Of a stretch of DNA of 64,000 nt, positions 37,116 to 46,367 are shown piece after piece. The notes beneath the pieces are model-generated. The model did no database searches. It was not told where the DNA came from and worked only from the letters and a program-made list of their open reading frames with translations. The DNA lies in the NCBI RefSeq assembly GCF_000282495.1, contig NZ_AKJE01000111.1, forward strand, positions 90,631 through 154,630, given 5' to 3'. The position numbers and the translations under genes are program-made. Position 1 is the stretch's first letter; each line of letters begins with the position of its first letter. The stretch comes from Pseudomonas sp. GM79. Lineage in GTDB: Bacteria; Pseudomonadota; Gammaproteobacteria; Pseudomonadales; Pseudomonadaceae.

Positions 37116-38633
37116 TCAAACATGCTCACTGCTTTTCGCATGCACCGCCCGCGGCTCGGCATGCCCATGCTCTGCCTCCACCACCGGAATCTCGTTCCCG
37201 TCGCAGTCACGCAGCTTACCTTCACTGAAGTAATCCCCTTCCCGAAATGCCGCCAGATCCTGATAACGCAAGACTCGCTCGGTACCGGCCGCAAACACCG
37301 ATTGTTGATCCGAGTTGCCGGCAGTGAGGTGGTTGAAGGCCAGGTTCAGCACGATGGCCATGATTGCCGAGGAGCTGATGCCCGAGTGGAAGATCGTCGC
37401 GAACCAGCTGGGGAAGTGGTCGTAGAAATTCGGTGCGGCGATGGGGATCATGCCGAAACCGATGGAGGTGGCGACGATGATCAGGTTGACGTTGTTGCGG
37501 TAGTCGACCTTGGACAGTGTCCGAATGCCGCTGGCCGCCACAGTGCCGAACAGCACGATGCCGGCGCCGCCGAGTACGGAGGTTGGCACGGCAGCGATGA
37601 CCCGGCCCATGAAGGGCAGCAAACCGAGCACCACCAGGAACACACCGCCGGTGGCCACCACGAAACGGCTCTTGATTCCGGTGACCGCCACCAGCCCGAC
37701 GTTCTGGGCGAAAGCACTCTGGGTGAAGGAGCCGAAGATCGGCGCGATCATGCTCGACAGCATGTCGGCGCGCAGGCCGTTGCCCAGGCGTTTGGAGTCG
37801 ACTTTGGTGTCGATGATTTCACCGACGGCCAGAATGTCGGCGGAGGTTTCCACCAGGGTCACCATGATCACAATGCACATCGACAGAATCGCGGCGAAGT
37901 GGAAGGTCGGCATGCCGAAATGGAACGGTGCCGGGAAGCCGAACATCGGGCCTTGGGTGACGGACGAGAAATCCGCCATGCCGAGGAACACGGCGATGAC
38001 GGTGCCAATGACCATTGCCAAGAGGATCGACAAACGGGAGATAGTTGCACTGCCGATCTTGCTCAGTAGCAGTACCAGCACCAACGTCACCGCCGCCAGG
38101 CCGATGTTTGCCATGCTGCCGAAGTCCGGGGCATGGCTGTTGCCGCCCATGGCCCAGCGCGCGGCCACCGGCATCAGCGTCAGGCCGATAGTGGTGATCA
38201 CAATGCCGGTTACCAACGGCGGAAAGAACTTGGTGATTCGCGAGAACACTGGCGTGATCAGCAAGCCGATCAACGACGCGGCAATCACCGCCCCGAGAAT
38301 CGACTGAAAGCCACCCTCCCCACCGCTGCTGACAATCGCCACCATGGTCGCAACGCCGGAGAACGACACGCCCTGCACCAGCGGCAACTGACAACCGAAA
38401 AACGGTAAACCCAGGGTCTGCAGCAACGTCGCCAGCCCCCCTGCAAACAATGAAGCAGCAATCAACAAACCGATGTCCGCCGGCGAGAGCCCGGCCGCTT
38501 GGCCGATGATCAAGGGCACCGCGACGATACCACCGTACATGGTCAGAACGTGTTGCAGGCCGTAAGCCATATTCGCGCCGATCCCGAGATTCTCATCCTC
38601 GGGCCGTTGTTGTGAAACATGGGGCGTTTTCAT
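37116..38633 (-). CDS. NCS2-family purine (xanthine/urate) permease
   Basis: 505 residues, about 14 membrane helices. Start GIGANMAYGLQHVLTMYGG is typical of NCS2 carriers. The substrate-site signature is seen as ADILAVGEI (conserved Glu) and QNVGLVAVTGIKSRFV, the pattern of the xanthine/uric-acid branch rather than the uracil branch. Proton-coupled purine-base uptake is inferred. ATG at 38633 follows AGGGAACC. No purine riboswitch was seen; an operator-like palindrome lies about 70 bases upstream. Confidence 0.92.
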   Translation of the reverse strand: MKTPHVSQQRPEDENLGIGANMAYGLQHVLTMYGGIVAVPLIIGQAAGLSPADIGLLIAASLFAGGLATLLQTLGLPFFGCQLPLVQGVSFSGVATMVAIVSSGGEGGFQSILGAVIAASLIGLLITPVFSRITKFFPPLVTGIVITTIGLTLMPVAARWAMGGNSHAPDFGSMANIGLAAVTLVLVLLLSKIGSATISRLSILLAMVIGTVIAVFLGMADFSSVTQGPMFGFPAPFHFGMPTFHFAAILSMCIVIMVTLVETSADILAVGEIIDTKVDSKRLGNGLRADMLSSMIAPIFGSFTQSAFAQNVGLVAVTGIKSRFVVATGGVFLVVLGLLPFMGRVIAAVPTSVLGGAGIVLFGTVAASGIRTLSKVDYRNNVNLIIVATSIGFGMIPIAAPNFYDHFPSWFATIFHSGISSSAIMAIVLNLAFNHLTAGNSDQQSVFAAGTERVLRYQDLAAFREGDYFSEGKLRDCDGNEIPVVEAEHGHAEPRAVHAKSSEHV

Positions 38634-38700
38634 GGTTGGGGGGTTCCCTGGTTTTTGTTGTGCGCACACTGTATTCAATAGTCAGGACAAATGTCTATAG

Positions 38701-38714
38701 AGTTGTATACAACT
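38701..38714. promoter_or_regulatory. Perfect palindrome upstream of the purine permease
   Basis: AGTTGTATACAACT is a 14-bp perfect palindrome containing TTGTATACAA, resembling the TNGTNNNACNA sites of FadR-type GntR regulators. It lies 68 bases before the permease start. No GntR gene is in the window. Confidence 0.5.
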
Positions 38715-38866
38715 AGCCAGTCAGATTACGGACAGATGTTCACACTGCCCTTTAGCCGTAGAGCCCCCGGCCTAAAAAACTCTTGAAATACATCCTTCCT
38801 CCCCTTTCCCTCCCCACCGCTAATCTTTTGCTTTCCAAGCGACCGCCGGCACGGCCGCCCCTCGCT

Positions 38867-38887
38867 TATACATATAAAGTATGCATA
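38867..38887 (+). promoter_or_regulatory. Operator candidate of the brnTA operon
   Basis: TATACATA and TATGCATA are repeated 13 bases apart directly before the brnT start. Paired short sites of this kind suit a ribbon-helix-helix antitoxin that represses its own operon. Confidence 0.45.
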
Positions 38888-39169
38888 ATGAAGTCATTCG
38901 AAATTCAGTACCACAAGGCAAAGAACGCGGCCAACAAACTGAAGCATCAAGGCGTCAGCCTCGCCGAGACAGAACCCGTGTTTTATGACGAACGAGCTCT
39001 GATGCTTCAGGACAACCACCATGATGAGCAGCGATGGATCATCATCGGGCTGGATGCCAAAGGTCGACTGCTGGTCGTTGCATACACCTACCGCGACCCG
39101 AATTTCGTGCGAATCATTTCCGCGCGCATCGCCACCAAAAACGAGCGTCGCCACTATATGGAGGCTTGA
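38888..39169 (+). CDS. brnT: BrnT-family toxin (RNase of a type II toxin-antitoxin system)
   Basis: 93 residues from ATG at 38888. BrnT toxins are RelE-fold ribonucleases. Family pattern: EIQYHKAKNAANKLKHQGVSLAE, VFYDERALMLQDNHHDEQRW, then LLVVAYTYRD and IISARIATKNERRHYME. A longer in-frame start at 38783 has no ribosome-site support and would enter the operator. The antitoxin gene follows after 3 bases, in the usual toxin-first order. Confidence 0.92.
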   Translation: MKSFEIQYHKAKNAANKLKHQGVSLAETEPVFYDERALMLQDNHHDEQRWIIIGLDAKGRLLVVAYTYRDPNFVRIISARIATKNERRHYMEA

Positions 39170-39172
39170 CCG

Positions 39173-39517
39173 ATGAAAGATGAATACGACTTCAGCAATG
39201 CCAAGCGTGGAGCGGTTGCCTCCAGCAAAGGCAAGACCCGAATCACCATCATGCTCGATGATGTCGTCATAGAGGCCGCGCGCGTGCTGGCAGAAAGCGA
39301 GGGGTACGGCTACCAGACGGTGATCAACAATACCCTGCGCCAGGCATTGCTCAGCGATAAAGGCAAAACGGCGAAGCCCGATCAGAACACTGCCGGTGCA
39401 AATGTCGGGCATTTCAAAAAAGGCCTCACCGCCTCCGAGCTGAAAAGCCTGGAGAAAAAGTTGTCAGAGGTCCTCAGCGAAATCCATCACGTGATGGAGC
39501 TTGAGGTTCGTTCCTAG
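39173..39517 (+). CDS. brnA: BrnA-family antitoxin
   Basis: 114 residues. The characteristic N-terminus KDEYDFSNAKRGAV, which inhibits BrnT, is followed by a ribbon-helix-helix DNA-binding segment (TRITIMLDDVVIEAARVLAESEGYGYQTVINNTLR, by span). The C-terminal third (after residue 70) is longer than in many BrnA proteins and helical. It is expected to neutralise BrnT and autorepress the operon. Confidence 0.92.
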   Translation: MKDEYDFSNAKRGAVASSKGKTRITIMLDDVVIEAARVLAESEGYGYQTVINNTLRQALLSDKGKTAKPDQNTAGANVGHFKKGLTASELKSLEKKLSEVLSEIHHVMELEVRS

Positions 39518-39556
39518 GCACAAAACCAACACACCCACGCCTGGATCGAGCAAAAG

Positions 39557-39592
39557 AAAAAGGGGCTAATTGATCAAATCCGCCCCTTTGCG
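39557..39592. terminator. Convergent terminator between brnA and the acetyltransferase gene
   Basis: AAAAAGGGGC and GCCCCTTT arms pair around an AT-rich loop. Located between two convergent genes and usable in both directions, though the T-runs are short. Confidence 0.5.
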
Positions 39593-39598
39593 TGGAGC

Positions 39599-40438
39599 TC
39601 AATTTGCCTGCGACACAGGCTCAATCAACCGCCCCAGCGCCCGCTTCAACACTTCCTGCGCCGGCACTCGAATCCCGAATTCGCTTTCCAGTAACCCAAT
39701 CAACTCATCCACATCCGCCACCTGCCGCCGTTCGCTGTCGCTGCCCATGCGATGAATGGCAAAGCTGCCGTTGTTCAATGTGCGCCGCCATCCCTCCCCC
39801 GTACGCGCCACCATCAATTGTTTCACGAAGGATGATTCGGGATGGGTCGAGACGTACCAGTTGCCGAGGGTGTAATCGATGTCTTCCTGACGTTGCAGGT
39901 CGAAGATGTACATCGCCCGCCATTCACCACCGACGTTGGCGCGCAGGGTGTAGCCGTCGGCATGCGGTTCGATGCGATAGGGTTCGTGGGGAGTGAGCTG
40001 TTCGGCCTCCGTGTCGAGCATCAACGGGGCGGTGGGCACCATGCCGCCGAAGCCGACGTCAGTGATGTAGCGCACGCCGTCGAGGGTTACCAGACTCAAG
40101 CGGTGAGTGCGAGCGGTCCAGGCACCTTCCGGCTGGTTCATGACCACGCGACCGGTGATGCCGCGCGCCTCGAAACCCAGCGTCTGAAGCAAGGCCAGGA
40201 ACAGGTTGTTGAGTTCGTAGCAGTAGCCACCACGACCGTCGTGCAGGACTTTCTGCTCGATGGACGGCAGATCGATGAGCACCGGTTCGCCCATTAAAGT
40301 GGTGAGGTTTTCGAACGGGAAGGCACCGGTGTGGCGCAGTTGCAGTTGGCGCAGGGTTTCCAGGGTTGGCGCCGGGGGCGCATCGAAGCCCAGGCGTTGC
40401 AGGTACAGCGCAAGATTCGTCAGTCGTGTCTCGCTCAT
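39599..40438 (-). CDS. nat: Arylamine N-acetyltransferase
   Basis: 279 residues. It transfers acetyl from acetyl-CoA to arylamines or hydrazines in the cytosol. The Cys-His-Asp triad is complete: Cys73 in GRGGYCYELN, His112 in TARTHRLSLV, Asp127 in ITDVGFGGM. The N-terminal FPFENL motif is also present. It stands alone between the toxin-antitoxin pair and xthA; the physiological substrate is unknown. Confidence 0.95.
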   Translation of the reverse strand: MSETRLTNLALYLQRLGFDAPPAPTLETLRQLQLRHTGAFPFENLTTLMGEPVLIDLPSIEQKVLHDGRGGYCYELNNLFLALLQTLGFEARGITGRVVMNQPEGAWTARTHRLSLVTLDGVRYITDVGFGGMVPTAPLMLDTEAEQLTPHEPYRIEPHADGYTLRANVGGEWRAMYIFDLQRQEDIDYTLGNWYVSTHPESSFVKQLMVARTGEGWRRTLNNGSFAIHRMGSDSERRQVADVDELIGLLESEFGIRVPAQEVLKRALGRLIEPVSQAN

Positions 40439-40551
40439 CGCTCAATCCTTTATGCAGAGGTCCGCGGATCGCTCCGCCGATGGGCGCCATGTATAAGGGA
40501 TAACACGGTCGGACTGACAATTGATTTAGCCAATCGCCGCACGTGCCAGAC

Positions 40552-41346
40552 CTATCGCCGCTTGCGTGAACCCAATCGAATCCATGTCGGCGCATGATCG
40601 CTGGCATGAGGTTCGTTGCGAACCCAGGCATCGACGCCAGCCTCCTGCAGGTAAGGACTCAGTGCCGGGTTGAGCAGCAGATGATCGATGCGCAACCCCG
40701 AATTTTTCTGCCAGTGCTGCCGGAAATAATCCCAGAAGGTGTAGATCCGCTCCTCTGGATACAGATAACGCAGCGAATCGGTCCACCCCTGATCCAGCAA
40801 CCGCTGATAACACGCGCGACTCTCGGGTTGCAGCAGCGCATCTTTGAGCCAGGAGCGCGGGTTGTAGATGTCCAGATCGGTGGGCACCACGTTGTAATCA
40901 CCGGCCAGCACCACAGGATGGTCGCTGCTCTGCAAGTCCTTGGCGTGCGAGATCAGCCGCTCGAACCACGCCAGTTTGTAATCGAACTTCGGCCCCGGCT
41001 GCGGGTTGCCATTGGGCAGGTACAGACATCCCACCAGAACCCCATGCACGGCGGCTTCCACGTAGCGGCTATGGGTATCGCTGTCATCACCTGGCAAACC
41101 GCGCCGGCTCTCCAACGGCTGCGCATCGCGCGCCAGAATCGCCACCCCGTTCCACGACACCTGGCCGTGCCAGACGGCGCCATACCCGGCCGCCTCCAGT
41201 TCGGCGACGGGGAATGCGCCATCCACCGATTTGAGTTCCTGCAAACAGGCGATGTCTGGCTGTTCTCGCGCAAGCCAGGCCAGCAGATTCGGCAAGCGGG
41301 CGCGCATGCCGTTGACGTTGAAGGTGGCGATTTTCAGGTTCTTCAT
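40552..41346 (-). CDS. xthA: Exodeoxyribonuclease III (AP endonuclease)
   Basis: 264 residues. It cuts at abasic sites and degrades 3' ends in base-excision repair. The metal and catalytic residues are present: KIATFNVNGMRAR (Asn), CLQELKS (Glu), LAGDYNVVPTD (Asp, Asn) and the terminal ASDHAPTWI (Asp-His). I chose ATG at 41346; the open frame continues upstream without similarity, and the ribosome-binding site is weak. Confidence 0.93.
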   Translation of the reverse strand: MKNLKIATFNVNGMRARLPNLLAWLAREQPDIACLQELKSVDGAFPVAELEAAGYGAVWHGQVSWNGVAILARDAQPLESRRGLPGDDSDTHSRYVEAAVHGVLVGCLYLPNGNPQPGPKFDYKLAWFERLISHAKDLQSSDHPVVLAGDYNVVPTDLDIYNPRSWLKDALLQPESRACYQRLLDQGWTDSLRYLYPEERIYTFWDYFRQHWQKNSGLRIDHLLLNPALSPYLQEAGVDAWVRNEPHASDHAPTWIRLGSRKRR

Positions 41347-41446
41347 GATCCGACGCTCGCAACGGATGAGGCGGTATCCAGTTGTGACCGGGGTGCGCCA
41401 CGGCAGTTGCCGCGGCGAATGAAACAGGCGACTAAAGGCGCGAGAC

Positions 41447-44017
41447 TTACAGCGGGTGATCGTCCCATGATGCCTTGAGCAACGGCAGCAGTGCATGCCT
41501 GTCCACCGGACGACTGAGGTAGAACCCCTGCACTTCATGGCACTGGTCCGAAATCAGGAAGTCCAGTTGCTCCAATGTCTCGACGCCCTCTGCGGTGACG
41601 GTCAGGCCCATGGCCTTGCCCAGGTTGATGATCGCCTGCACCACGGCGCGATCATTGCTGCCGTTGCTCATGGACGCAATGAAGCGCTTGTCGATCTTGA
41701 TCCCGTCAAACGGATACGTACGCAGATAACCCAGCGAAGAATAACCGGTGCCGAAATCGTCCATGTTCAGCCGTACGCCCAACTCCTTGAGCGCATTCAT
41801 GGTCGCCAGAGCGCCGTCGACGTCGATGAGCATCACGTTTTCAGTGATCTCCAGTTCCAGTCGACTGGCGGGCAATCGGCTCTGAATCAACGCCTCCCGG
41901 ACGTCCTCGATCACATCGCTACGGGCAAATTGCACCGGCGACAGGTTGACCGAGACCATCATCGCGCCCGGCCAGGTCAGGGCCGTCTCGCACGCCTCGC
42001 GCAACACCCAGCGCCCTAATGGCACGATCAGGTCGGTCTGCTCGGCCAATGGAATAAACGCGTCGGGGTTCAACAAGCCTTGCACCGGATGCTGCCAGCG
42101 CAGCAGCGCTTCGACCGAGACGATCTGCTTGCCATCGACGTGATAACGCGGCTGGTAATGCATCACGAATTCGTTGTTCTTGATCGCCTGACGCAGGTCG
42201 CTTTCCAGTTGTCGGCGGTGCTGGATCTGATCGTTCATGTGCGCCGCAAAGTAGCACCAGGTCTTCTTGCCATTGGATTTGGCCTGATACAACGCGATAT
42301 CGGCACAGCGAATCAGCTCCTCCGGAACGTGCCCCTGGCGCCGACTCAGGGCGATACCGATGCTCGCACCGATGTGCAGCGTGTGGTGGTCGTAATGAAT
42401 CGGTTGATGCAGGCTGTCGAGCAAGCGCTCGCAAAACCGGTCGATTTCCGCGTGGCTGTCCATGCCGTGAAGCACCAGCACGAACTCGTCGCCCCCCAAT
42501 CGCGCAACCAGATCGATATCCCGCGTGCACTCGCGCAAACGGATCGCCACTTCCAGCAAAACCGCATCGCCCGCCGGGTGGCCGAGGGAATCGTTGATCG
42601 GCTTGAAGTTATCCAGGTCGATCATCAACAACGTCAACGCCGTCGATTGCTCTTTCAGGGCCAGTGCGTCTTCGAGGTAGCGCGCCAGTTTGTTGCGGTT
42701 CGGCAAGCCCGTCAGTGCGTCGTGCATCGACAGATGCTGGATCTGCGCATGGGCGGCGACTTCATCAGTGATGTCGCTGGCCGTCCCGCGAAAACCCAAT
42801 AGCGCGCCCTTGCGCTGGATCGGTCGCGCCGACACCCGGCACACTCGCTGTTGCCCCGATTGATCACGGTAGGAACAGCGCAAGTGGCTGACGGCTTGCT
42901 CTTCATCAAGTTTGTTCAGCCACAGCGACAAGGGCGTGGTTTCGCAATTGAGCAGTTGCCCGATGTTCTGCCCCAGCCATTGTTGATCCGAGAACCCGGT
43001 GACGGTGCTGAAGCGCCCCGACAGATAAGTGATGCAATGCTGGTCGTCGGTTTCCCAGATCCAGTCGGACGCGGCTTCGGCCACCGCACGAAAGCGTTCT
43101 TCACTGGCCTCAAGCGCCTGATTCGACAAATCGAGGCTGGTGTAACTGGCATCCACATGCCCCGACGTGCGCAGGACATAACGAAAGAAGTAAGCCGTCA
43201 ATAACGCCAGAATCAACAGCGCCCCGCCCAGTGGTGGCAGCAACGACCAAAGCAATTGGTGACCCGGCTGCTCAAGCCGGGAGACCAGGCTGTAACCGGT
43301 GCCGGTCAGAGCGACGGCTGGTTGACCGGGAACAATGACGTCGTCGGCCGTCAGGCCCAAGTCATGCAAACCGTAATCGGCGCTCAAGGTAGCGAGCTTT
43401 TCAGGGTTCAACTGGTCGACGTATATAAGCACTGAGGTGCTCTTGGGATCGACCGCAGGGCGCTCGTCATTGGGCACAATCGCGGCGGCCGTCAGCAACG
43501 CCGGCTTACCCTCGAACAAGGTGTACCGGCTGACAGGACTGATCAGGCTCTCCTGGCTCTGGATCGCCTCGATGAGGGGCGCCATCGGGGTCGACAGATA
43601 GGCCGCTGTCTCTTGTTGCACCTGAAGCCCGCGCACTATGGCGTATTTGGTTCGCTGACGATCGATCACGAAAACGCCATCGTAGTGATCGATAGTGAAC
43701 AGAGTTTTACCCACGTTCTGCTCGACATAGGCCCACTGCACATCGACCTTGTCGTTCAGGTGGTCGTAGGCGGTCGTCCAGTTGGCGTAGCTGGCGATGT
43801 AGTTTTTCGAGGCGGTGATGCGGTTCTCAAGTGCGCGTTGCGTGTAGAACGTGGTTTTGCTCAGATCCTGAGCATCGAGCCGTCCGGCAATACTGAATAA
43901 GGCGATCAGTGCAATCAGCACCCCAACCACAAACAGCAGGCCGATGACGAACATCAGGTTACGGGTAATCGGTGTATGACGCGCGGGTGCAGCGGTGGTA
44001 ATGGCAGTCAAATCCAT
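41447..44017 (-). CDS. Membrane GGDEF-EAL protein with CHASE4-type sensor and PAS
   Basis: 856 residues. First membrane helix near 20-45 (LMFVIGLLFVVGVLIALIAL), a periplasmic CHASE4-like sensor (YIASYANWTTAYDHL...FVIDRQRTKYAIVRG), second helix near 255-280 (LLPPLGGALLILALLTAYFF), a PAS domain (SDWIWETDDQHCITYLSGRF), GGDEF near 506 (RLGGDEFVLVL, with RDID inhibitory site) and EAL near 635 (VEALLRWQHP; MDDFGTGYSSLGYL). Both enzymatic signatures are intact. The 301-base gap to the next c-di-GMP gene holds only a REP pair. Confidence 0.93.
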   Translation of the reverse strand: MDLTAITTAAPARHTPITRNLMFVIGLLFVVGVLIALIALFSIAGRLDAQDLSKTTFYTQRALENRITASKNYIASYANWTTAYDHLNDKVDVQWAYVEQNVGKTLFTIDHYDGVFVIDRQRTKYAIVRGLQVQQETAAYLSTPMAPLIEAIQSQESLISPVSRYTLFEGKPALLTAAAIVPNDERPAVDPKSTSVLIYVDQLNPEKLATLSADYGLHDLGLTADDVIVPGQPAVALTGTGYSLVSRLEQPGHQLLWSLLPPLGGALLILALLTAYFFRYVLRTSGHVDASYTSLDLSNQALEASEERFRAVAEAASDWIWETDDQHCITYLSGRFSTVTGFSDQQWLGQNIGQLLNCETTPLSLWLNKLDEEQAVSHLRCSYRDQSGQQRVCRVSARPIQRKGALLGFRGTASDITDEVAAHAQIQHLSMHDALTGLPNRNKLARYLEDALALKEQSTALTLLMIDLDNFKPINDSLGHPAGDAVLLEVAIRLRECTRDIDLVARLGGDEFVLVLHGMDSHAEIDRFCERLLDSLHQPIHYDHHTLHIGASIGIALSRRQGHVPEELIRCADIALYQAKSNGKKTWCYFAAHMNDQIQHRRQLESDLRQAIKNNEFVMHYQPRYHVDGKQIVSVEALLRWQHPVQGLLNPDAFIPLAEQTDLIVPLGRWVLREACETALTWPGAMMVSVNLSPVQFARSDVIEDVREALIQSRLPASRLELEITENVMLIDVDGALATMNALKELGVRLNMDDFGTGYSSLGYLRTYPFDGIKIDKRFIASMSNGSNDRAVVQAIINLGKAMGLTVTAEGVETLEQLDFLISDQCHEVQGFYLSRPVDRHALLPLLKASWDDHPL

Positions 44018-44189
44018 GCACTTGATCCTGTCGATCGATCGCCTTATCGGGTGAGGCCGGCGGGGTCTGGTCTGTCGTCATGAAAGCCAGGCTCTCCACT
44101 GACCATAGCAGCCCTGCCCGGTCACCGCCCCTGAATAACGCAAGTCAGCGGCACGCATAAAAGCAATCCATGACGACCAATGCGAAACC

Positions 44190-44293
44190 TGTGAGAGCGG
44201 GCTTGCTCGCGAAGGCGGTGTGTCAGGCGACATCAATGTTGACTGTGCCGCCGACTTCGCGAGCAAGTCGGATCGCCGCACCGCCGCTCCCAC
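44190..44293. repeat. REP pair with an interrupted right arm
   Basis: The left REP is GAGAGCGGGCTTGCTCGCGA. The right one begins CTTCGCGAGCAAG but then carries about 16 extra bases (TCGGATCGCCGCACCG) before resuming CCGCTCCCAC. The linker between them, with GACATCAATGTTGACTGTGC, nearly equals that of the element at 63.9 kb. Confidence 0.85.
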
Positions 44294-44318
44294 ATGGATT
44301 GCACTTAACTGACTAGCA

Positions 44319-45890
44319 TTAGCGGTCCGAGCGCATCAGCGCCTCGACGCCCCCTTCCATCGACAACACCGCCGAACGATTTCGTCCCGAATGCTTGGCC
44401 TGGTACAACGCCGCATCCGCGCGCTTGATCAACATTTCGGTGCTGTCGTGCCCCGTCGGCACAAACGAATAACAGCCAAGACTGACCGTGACGTAACCCG
44501 TGGGAGAGCCGCTGTGGATGATGTTTTTGTCCATGACGCTTCGGCGGATCTGCTCGGCGATCGTCAGTGCACCATGAATATCGGTGTCCGGCAGCAACAC
44601 CGCGAACTCTTCACCGCCGTAACGCACCGCCAGATCGGCGTTGCGGTGACAGCAACTCTTCAGCGCCCGCGCCACTTCGGCCAGGCAATGGTCCCCCGCC
44701 ACATGACCGTAGGCGTCGTTATAGCGCTTGAAATAATCGATATCGAGCATGATCAGGCTCAGCGGACTCGACCGCCGGGCACCGCGCCCGAACTCGATCT
44801 CCAGCGCCCGCTCGAACAATCGACGGTTGGCCAACCCGGTCAGGCTATCGTGGGTGGCGATCAATTCCAGGGTTTTCTGCGCCTCGCGCAAGTCCGCCTC
44901 GATGCGCTCGCCCGCGCGCACCTGATGAATGAACACCCAACCGAACAACCCCACGCCGAGGACGACCAGAGCGACGATCACACTGGATTGAATCGCCGTG
45001 TCATACCAGTCCTTGAGGATCGCGTCTTTGGAAGATGCCGCCGCGACCACCACCGGATAGGTATCGAGTTGTCGGTAGCCATACAACCGGACGATGCCAT
45101 CCACCACCGAGCCGATCATGGCGTTGCCGGATGTCGCGCTGGGCAGAAGTTTTTGAAAAATCTCCCCCTGAGCCAATGACGTGCCGATCTGCGACTCCAC
45201 AAACGGCCGTCGCGCCAGCAGTGTTCCATCGGTCAACGCCAAAAACATCGCGCCATTGTTATCGAGGCTGAAGCTTTTGAAGAACTGATCGAAGTACGAC
45301 ATCTTGATCCCGGCCACCAGCACCCCCTGGAAATTGCCGCTCGGGTCGTTTACTCGCCTGGAAACCGGAATGATCCACTCGCCATTTTCCCGACTGCGAA
45401 TCGCCGGGCCGATGTGTGCCGGGGACGATACGTTCTGCTGGTGAAACCTGAAGTACTCGCGGTCCGCCGCACCTGGGCCACGGGACAGGTTTTCGGACGA
45501 CGTCACGACCCGTTGCCCCTGCTTGTCGAACAGAAATATCCCGTGCAATTGATGCAACGTCTGCACCCGCCGGGCGAAGGTTTTCTGCAAGCGTGGCGTC
45601 TGGGCAGCGTCGAAACCCTCAGCCTGAATCCAGTCCACCAGACTGGTCAGCACCAGATCGGCTTTCATGAACGTGTCTTCGGCCTGCTGCGCCATGGCCC
45701 GGGTCAGGTTCGACGAAGACACCTCGGCCAACGCCAGGTCGTGCCGACGCGACTGCTCCAGTTGCAGGTAAAGCAGCCCGCAGAGGCAGAGGCACACCGC
45801 CGCAATAAACAGCACCGCGGCTTTGAGCAGGGGCAACCGCCTCAAGGCACCATCGGGCACGTGGTGCGGATCGGGAATGGGGATAGGCAA
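44319..45890 (-). CDS. Membrane diguanylate cyclase with periplasmic dCACHE sensor
   Basis: 523 residues. Helix 1 near 23-45 (AAVLFIAAVCLCLCGLLYLQ), a double-CACHE-like periplasmic domain of about 240 residues (ADREYFRFHQQN, IPVSRRVNDPSGNFQGVLVAGI), helix 2 near 300-322 (SVIVALVVLGVGLFGWVFI), then a GGDEF domain with the active motif RYGGEEFAVLLP near 423 and the product-inhibition site RNAD. No EAL domain. It should make c-di-GMP in response to a small periplasmic ligand. Confidence 0.93.
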   Translation of the reverse strand: MPIPIPDPHHVPDGALRRLPLLKAAVLFIAAVCLCLCGLLYLQLEQSRRHDLALAEVSSSNLTRAMAQQAEDTFMKADLVLTSLVDWIQAEGFDAAQTPRLQKTFARRVQTLHQLHGIFLFDKQGQRVVTSSENLSRGPGAADREYFRFHQQNVSSPAHIGPAIRSRENGEWIIPVSRRVNDPSGNFQGVLVAGIKMSYFDQFFKSFSLDNNGAMFLALTDGTLLARRPFVESQIGTSLAQGEIFQKLLPSATSGNAMIGSVVDGIVRLYGYRQLDTYPVVVAAASSKDAILKDWYDTAIQSSVIVALVVLGVGLFGWVFIHQVRAGERIEADLREAQKTLELIATHDSLTGLANRRLFERALEIEFGRGARRSSPLSLIMLDIDYFKRYNDAYGHVAGDHCLAEVARALKSCCHRNADLAVRYGGEEFAVLLPDTDIHGALTIAEQIRRSVMDKNIIHSGSPTGYVTVSLGCYSFVPTGHDSTEMLIKRADAALYQAKHSGRNRSAVLSMEGGVEALMRSDR

Positions 45891-46367
45891 AAGCGAGTCC
45901 TGAAAGGGTAAGGCATGGGCAAAGGCCCAAAACCCTTATTTTTTGTGAGCTTAGTCTACGGGGTTGTGCGGGGTAAATGCGCCAGATCTACAGAGATCGA
46001 CTTCCCGACGAGTGAAATACGAGCCGAGGGGTAATCAGCGCCTTCACCCGCGACAGCTTTAGTTAAGCAATTAGCCGCGACGCACTTTTTGTAGCAGCTG
46101 TCGAGCTTGCGAGGCTGCGTTCGGCTGTGCAGCAGTCGTAAAACCAGAGATTGCGGTACGTCAGGCAGATCTCGTCAGCCGCATTCACGACTGCTGCGCA
46201 GCCGAACGCAGCCTCGCAAGCTCGGCAGCTGCTACAGGATCGCATTACCGTTTAACTGACTGGCATTTATCCCTAAGGACTGCGGGTGTTTCAATCGCAT
46301 GACGCAAGGCAAAACCGCATGACCTTGAAGGAGCTACGATTAACTGACATCACGACAGGAAATCGAA
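45891..46367. other. 477-base gap without a gene, holding a large inverted repeat
   Basis: No convincing coding frame. The region is dominated by an inverted repeat, 46091-46236: TGTAGCAGCTGTCGAGCTTG at the left mirrored at the right, with a second inner pair CTGCGTTCGGCTG/CAGCCGAACGCAG and GACTGCTGCGCAG. The promoter of the 160-residue gene at 46368 should lie in its last 120 bases; none is obvious. Confidence 0.6.
46091..46236. repeat. Inverted pair of GTAGCAGCTG...CTGCGTTCGGCTG repeats
   Basis: Arms of about 52 bases are imperfect reverse complements around a 40-base centre. A diverged single unit lies at 57.09 kb, and a short trace (TGTAGCAGCTGCTAC) at 19.43 kb. This is a third intergenic repeat family, distinct from REP and from the AGATCGCAGCC family. 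Confidence 0.85.

Noticed and set aside
37510..38307. Long plus-strand frame opposite the purine permease
   Set aside because: It is antisense to membrane-helix codons of a clear NCS2 carrier and has no similarity of its own.
38634..38780. Purine riboswitch upstream of the purine permease
   Set aside because: No three-way junction core or conserved purine-aptamer loops could be found; a protein operator fits better.
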